Assembly: GCA_002422865.1 (NCBI GenBank)
Contig: DITN01000011.1
Span: forward strand, 31,297 to 86,787
DNA length: 55,491 bases
Direction: 5' to 3'
Source: Bacteroidetes bacterium UBA6183
GTDB taxonomy: Bacteria > Bacteroidota > Bacteroidia > UKL13-3
Under the pieces are notes generated by a model. The model saw only the letters and a program-made list of their open reading frames with translations. It did no database searches and was not told where the DNA came from. Positions within the stretch are counted from its first letter, which is position 1. Every line of letters begins with the position of its first letter. Below, one piece after another: positions 51,712 to 55,491 of this stretch. A program made the translations under genes and the position numbers.

Positions 51712-52860
51712 TTATTTTCTAATTCCTCTTGGACCAACTTTGCCTTCCATGTATAACTTAACTTTTTCGAAAGTAGGTATACCATATGCGCTCCACTTTT
51801 TAATCACTACATTGTCTTTCATCAATAATAAGCCCGGATTACTGCGCACCATCGATTTAAGCGGAGTAGCATCCATATTATAATAGTTAAAAGCAAATTG
51901 ATGTTCGTGGCGATAAGGTTCAACTTCTGCTAATGCTGTATTGGTTAAAGCCCAAAAAGGAATACCGGAAGCAGCACAATCATTGGCCAGTTGTGCAATT
52001 TGTGATTCAATACCGGTTCTGGATTTCTGAATATTTGTTTGAACCAAAATCATCCTGAATCCTTTTTGCATCAACAACGAGTCTGTATAGTCTTGTCCTA
52101 TGACATCAAACAATTTAAAATCGTGTATAGGTGCTTTATCGCCTTCTACAATCACTTTATCTATCCTGTCCACAAACTTGTAAGTATCGTCTACATTACT
52201 TACTTCATTCATGCCAAATTCAAATTGTTTACCATCCTTTTCGTAAATAAATACCATGGCAACCGAGTCGCGTTTGGCATCAGGTGGTAATGTCATTAAT
52301 TGACCAATGTCGTTTCCTACTTTGTAAGGTAAAAAATCAACCTTTGGTAAAAACATGTAGGTATTAAAAGTAAAAAAAGTAGTAACCAACAAGGATATGC
52401 CAAGCGCAATACTCATGATGGTTTTGTTGGCTAGAATTGGTTTGATGTGTTTTTGCCCAACAAACATAATCAGGATAAATACCAACAATACCACATCTTT
52501 TAAAAATGATTCAACCGGCTTTAATTTAATGGCATCACCAAAACAACCACAATCGGTAACTTTATTGGTGATGGCGCTGTAACCTGTTAATAAGGTAAAA
52601 AACACAATCATCAAAAGCAGTAGCCACATGTTTAAACGGGTGTATGCACCAAGTAACAACGCTACCCCAACCATTATTTCGAAAATACAAATAAACATGG
52701 CCATGCCTACCGCATAGTCAACAAAAAAATGCATGTTAAATATTTCGAAATATTCTACCAGCTTAAAACTAAAACCTATGGTATCATTTGCTTTGATAAG
52801 ACCTGAGATGATGAACAATACACCAACTAAAATTCTGCTTATTTGGGTTAATACTTTCAT
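51712..52860 (-). CDS. DoxX/MauE-type membrane protein with thioredoxin-like domain (BT_3928 family)
   Basis: This 382-residue protein has four to five N-terminal membrane spans (about 5-175), with a loop that holds the redox-type motif DCGCFGD. A cytosolic or periplasmic C-terminal domain (about 195-370) with a thioredoxin-like strand order follows (FRMILVQTNIQ, IPFWALTNT, NPGLLLMKDNVVIKKWS). This matches the BT_3928 family of Bacteroidota. The expected CxxC of thioredoxins is absent from the second domain. DUF1599 lies just upstream and aroK downstream on the same strand. It is probably an electron carrier or partner in disulfide/redox chemistry; the function is unproven. Confidence 0.85.
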   Translation of the reverse strand: MKVLTQISRILVGVLFIISGLIKANDTIGFSFKLVEYFEIFNMHFFVDYAVGMAMFICIFEIMVGVALLLGAYTRLNMWLLLLMIVFFTLLTGYSAITNKVTDCGCFGDAIKLKPVESFLKDVVLLVFILIMFVGQKHIKPILANKTIMSIALGISLLVTTFFTFNTYMFLPKVDFLPYKVGNDIGQLMTLPPDAKRDSVAMVFIYEKDGKQFEFGMNEVSNVDDTYKFVDRIDKVIVEGDKAPIHDFKLFDVIGQDYTDSLLMQKGFRMILVQTNIQKSRTGIESQIAQLANDCAASGIPFWALTNTALAEVEPYRHEHQFAFNYYNMDATPLKSMVRSNPGLLLMKDNVVIKKWSAYGIPTFEKVKLYMEGKVGPRGIRK

Positions 52861-52942
52861 GTGTTATATACTTTTAGTTAAAGTTTATTCGCAAAATTAC
52901 CGCAATCGTTAACTGAATAAACTTAGTTTTTACTTAATAGTT

Positions 52943-53491
52943 TTATTTGGCTTTGTCAGTTAAGTGAATCAATGCAAACACCCCATAATTTATCATATCC
53001 TGAAAATTAGCATCAATACCTTCGCTCATAATGGTTTGCCCATTTGATGACTGTATCTGACGAATACGCAATAAACGCATCAAAATCATATCAGTAAAGG
53101 TGCTTACCAACATATCGCGCCATGCTTCACCGTAATCATGATTTTTTTGCATCATTAACGTTTTGGTTTCCAGCACATGTTTATCGTACAACTTCGTTAG
53201 GGAGTCTATGTCAATTTCTAAACTTGCTTCATCTTTTAATTCCATCTGAATCAAACCAATTACGCAATAGTTAACAATGCCCATAAACTCACTTTCAACA
53301 CCTTCATCCACCTTCATACTTCCATTTTCTTCTATGGTTCTTATGCGCTGTGCCTTAATAAAAATTTGATCGGCAATTGAACTCAATCGCATCACGCGCC
53401 AAGATGTGCCATAGTCTTTACTTTTACTCAAAAAAATGTGGCGACATTTATTTATAACGTTATCGTACTGTGTTGAAGTTTGATTTATCAA
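52943..53491 (-). CDS. DUF1599 domain protein
   Basis: The product is about 182 residues, made of two related halves, each with a YDNVINKCRHIFLSKSKDYG / LETKTLMMQKNHDYGEAWRD block followed by RIRTIEENG / RIRQIQSSNG. This duplicated pattern is the DUF1599 family, common in Bacteroidota, of unknown function. The open frame begins with GTG at 53518, only 9 bp from the divergent folP ATG. A TTG at 53491 (INQTSTQYDN) leaves room for a promoter and is preferred. It precedes the BT_3928-like gene on the same strand by 82 bp. Confidence 0.82.
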   Translation of the reverse strand: MINQTSTQYDNVINKCRHIFLSKSKDYGTSWRVMRLSSIADQIFIKAQRIRTIEENGSMKVDEGVESEFMGIVNYCVIGLIQMELKDEASLEIDIDSLTKLYDKHVLETKTLMMQKNHDYGEAWRDMLVSTFTDMILMRLLRIRQIQSSNGQTIMSEGIDANFQDMINYGVFALIHLTDKAK

Positions 53492-53527
53492 AATGGTAAT
53501 GTTTAATTTGTAAAGCACACAAAAATA

Positions 53528-54397
53528 ATGGACATACCCAAATTACAAGCGCACAATACAAAATTATCCTTAAACTGCCGTGGTAAACTACTGGTTTTAA
53601 GCCAACCCGCAGTTATGGGCATTTTAAATGTTACCCCTGATAGTTTTTTTGAAGGAAGCCGCATGCGTGCTCTTGACGACTTGTTGAAAAAAGCCGAAAA
53701 CATGCTTAAACAAGGCGCTACCTTTTTTGATATTGGTGGATACAGCACACGTCCGGGTGCTGCCGAAGTAGCAATTGATGATGAAATAAGTCGTGTAGTA
53801 CCCGCAGTTGAATATCTGCATAAAAATCTACCTGAAGCTGTTTTATCCATAGATACATTCAGGGCCAAGGTTGCTAAATATGCTATTGAGGCTGGTGCGC
53901 ACATCATTAATGATGTAAGCAGCGGAGAGGACGATGCCGATATGTTGAGCACTGTTGCTGCGCTGGGTGCGGTGCCCTACATCATGATGCATAAACGTGG
54001 AACCCCTCAAACCATGCAACAATTTACGCAGTATACGGATGTTACATTGGATGTACTGGAATACTTTAATCAAAAAATTGCAGCAGCTAAACAAGCTGGA
54101 ATTGTAGATTTAATTGTTGACCCGGGGTTTGGTTTTGCTAAAACACAAGAGCAAAACTACGAACTGTTAAAACAACTTCATCATTTTCACGTAACCGGAT
54201 TACCTGTTTTGGTAGGTGTTTCGCGCAAAAAAATGATACAAAACATCACCTATAGAGATGCTGCTGGTGCCCTTAACGGAACATCAGTGGTTAATACGAT
54301 TGCACTTTTAAATGGTGCCCAAATTTTGCGCGTACATGATGTGAAGGAAGCCGTAGAATGCATTAACATTGTAAAAGCTACTTATGGAAATTTTTAA
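53528..54397 (+). CDS. folP: Dihydropteroate synthase
   Basis: This 289-residue TIM-barrel enzyme joins p-aminobenzoate to dihydropterin pyrophosphate in folate synthesis. Motifs are the start region VMGILNVTPDSFFEGSR, FFDIGGYSTRPGAAEV, LSIDTFRAKVAKYAIEAGAH, INDVSSG, MMHKRGTPQTMQ, VDPGFGFAKT and LVGVSRKKMI. It starts at ATG 53528 (MDIPKLQAHN). The cdaA gene overlaps its last 14 bases, so the two are translated from one mRNA. Confidence 0.96.
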   Translation: MDIPKLQAHNTKLSLNCRGKLLVLSQPAVMGILNVTPDSFFEGSRMRALDDLLKKAENMLKQGATFFDIGGYSTRPGAAEVAIDDEISRVVPAVEYLHKNLPEAVLSIDTFRAKVAKYAIEAGAHIINDVSSGEDDADMLSTVAALGAVPYIMMHKRGTPQTMQQFTQYTDVTLDVLEYFNQKIAAAKQAGIVDLIVDPGFGFAKTQEQNYELLKQLHHFHVTGLPVLVGVSRKKMIQNITYRDAAGALNGTSVVNTIALLNGAQILRVHDVKEAVECINIVKATYGNF

Positions 54398-55199
54398 AAT
54401 ATATAGTTTTCAATTTACCCTTATTAACCTGATTGACTTGGTACTGTTGACTGCTGTAATCTACCAACTATATCGCATGCTTAAAGGTAGTTTGGCTTTT
54501 AACATGATGGCCGGTTTACTTACTATTTATGTGGCTTGGTTGGTCGTTCGTTTTTTTAAAATGCCCTTAATGGAAACCGTTTTGGGTGAGTTTACCAAAG
54601 TCGGATTTTTGGCCATACTCATCGTTTTTCAACAAGAAATCAGGAAGTTTTTATTGTTGATTGGGAGAGGTCGATTAGCAGGTGAAAACCAATCTATCTT
54701 TAGGTTTTTACCTTGGAATTGGAAGGTTGAGAAAAACTTCAACACCAACTATGAAGACATTGCGGATGCCTGCGAGGTGTTGGCTTCAAACTATACCGGA
54801 GCTTTAATAGTTTTCCCAAAAACCAGCGAAATGAAGTTTATAGGTGCAAGTGGTGAGGTACTTGATGCACATATCAGTAAAAAGCTATTGTTGAGTATTT
54901 TTAATAAAACAAGTCCTTTACATGATGGTGCGGTTATTATAGCCAATAGTAAAATTAAAGCCGCCAATGCAGTTTTGCCTGTCAGCGAAAATCCCGAATA
55001 CCAAAACAAATATGGTTTGCGCCACCTATCAGCAATAGGTATTACCGAACAAACCGATGCGGTGGCATTAATTGTGAGCGAGGAGCGAGGAACGATGGCC
55101 TACGCTAAAGAGGGAAAGGTAACAGAAAACATGTCGCGACAAGAAATTCTTGATTTTTTAACCAAAGAATTTAGCCACGACATGCTCAGTGCGCGGTAA
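54384..55199 (+). CDS. cdaA: Diadenylate cyclase CdaA (DisA_N domain)
   Basis: This 271-residue enzyme makes c-di-AMP from two ATP. Three N-terminal membrane segments (about 10-90) precede the DAC domain. The domain has the DGA motif SPLHDGAVII and, further on, YGLRHLSAIGITEQTDAVAL. At the RHR motif of this family the third residue is Leu (RHL), the codon being CTA at 55027-55029. The distal Ser-Glu-Glu (IVSEERG) is present. It overlaps folP by 14 bp; that pairing is also seen in other Bacteroidota. Its stop is one base from the convergent TPR gene. Confidence 0.92.
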   Translation: MEIFKIYSFQFTLINLIDLVLLTAVIYQLYRMLKGSLAFNMMAGLLTIYVAWLVVRFFKMPLMETVLGEFTKVGFLAILIVFQQEIRKFLLLIGRGRLAGENQSIFRFLPWNWKVEKNFNTNYEDIADACEVLASNYTGALIVFPKTSEMKFIGASGEVLDAHISKKLLLSIFNKTSPLHDGAVIIANSKIKAANAVLPVSENPEYQNKYGLRHLSAIGITEQTDAVALIVSEERGTMAYAKEGKVTENMSRQEILDFLTKEFSHDMLSAR

Positions 55200-55200
55200 A

Positions 55201-55491
55201 TTAATTTACCGATATACTATCGGCTGTTGCACCTTGTTGTGCACGTTTAATAATATCTTCCGGAGATACGCCTAAGTTATCAATAGCAAATTGGGCATCC
55301 TCGGCCAACTCGCTTTGTGGGTACTTTTCAATAAATTCTTGGTATGTTGCTTTTGCTTTTGCTATATCCCCCATGTGATTTTCGTATACGAAACCACTTA
55401 AAAACAAGGCTTCTTCAGCGTAATGGTGTTTGGGATAATTTTCTTGAATACGTTTAAAAATTGCAATAGACTCCTCATGCAATTTCATATC
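55201..55491 (-). CDS. TPR-type periplasmic or lipoprotein-like protein, 3' part (runs off the right edge)
   Basis: The visible 95 or more residues form two to three tetratricopeptide units: ESIAIFKRIQENYPKHHYAE, EALFLSGFVYENHMGDIAKA, KATYQEFIEKYPQSELAEDA. The YPxxxxAEEALF pattern resembles BamD/CpoB (YbgF)-type proteins, which handle outer-membrane assembly or peptidoglycan coordination. The reading stays open to the window edge (GAT before the first visible ATG), so the gene is longer. The end is Gln-rich and short. Assignment beyond TPR protein is not possible from this part. Confidence 0.7.
   Translation of the reverse strand, partial: DMKLHEESIAIFKRIQENYPKHHYAEEALFLSGFVYENHMGDIAKAKATYQEFIEKYPQSELAEDAQFAIDNLGVSPEDIIKRAQQGATADSISVN

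Overview
The window looks like part of a Bacteroidota chromosome, from an aerobic or facultative heterotroph of the Chitinophagales/Sphingobacteriales/Flavobacteriales kind. Evidence: two secreted proteins with C-terminal type IX secretion (T9SS) sorting domains, a Bacteroidota-type GlmU-like enzyme, a BT_3928-type membrane redox protein, a YbiT-like ABC-F protein, DUF1599, a TonB receptor with an N-terminal carboxypeptidase-regulatory-like domain, AT-rich DNA, weak Shine-Dalgarno sequences and several TTG/GTG starts. Promoters of the form TTTG-N18/19-TAnnTTTG, typical of this phylum, are visible before mdh, hup and rpmE2. No rRNA, tRNA, IS, phage or CRISPR was recognised; most of the window is housekeeping DNA.

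Layout. 1-1.6 kb: 5' part of parA and an UPF0173 hydrolase on the minus strand, followed by a non-coding stretch with half-parS words and DnaA-like boxes. 1.6-7.3 kb: a membrane protein, proline dehydrogenase, and the shikimate genes aroB-aroA-aroC (aroK is at 51 kb). 7.5-17.4 kb: M43 metalloprotease (T9SS cargo), topA, a SirB1-like protein, an ABC-F ATPase, and a large repeat protein (T9SS cargo). 17.5-26.3 kb: ABC exporter, outer-membrane beta-barrel candidate, a YjdJ/YjdI-like pair, a saccharopine-dehydrogenase-like protein, a five-PAS sensor lacking its ATPase domain, tyrS. 26.5-28.1 kb: a doxX-chrA pair, each broken by one missing base in a homopolymer. 28.2-36.9 kb: DUF58 protein, PlsC-GNAT acyltransferase fusion (amino-acid lipid synthase candidate), NarL-type response regulator, transaldolase-like gene, TPMT-like methyltransferase, TonB receptor with a palindromic operator candidate, TerB-like protein, retropepsin-like protein.

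37-45.8 kb: mdh, then a minus-strand run beginning with a 1452-residue exported beta-rich protein of unknown function, coupled to plsY, then clpS, scoA and scoB; tpiA is upstream. 45.8-49.7 kb: two small orphan exported proteins, the GlmU-like enzyme, rpmE2, and a PyrR-like phosphoribosyltransferase. 49.7-50.7 kb: a 1-kb spacer that is a mosaic of short dispersed repeats. 50.7-55.5 kb: hup, aroK, the BT_3928-like gene and DUF1599, divergent from folP-cdaA; the 3' part of a TPR protein closes the window.

The strongest leads are the 1452-aa/plsY pair, the twin frameshifts in doxX-chrA, the dispersed repeat family, the possible origin/centromere-like spacer next to parA, and the histidine-kinase-like protein without a catalytic domain. 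I did not see an obviously new multi-gene defence or biosynthetic system.
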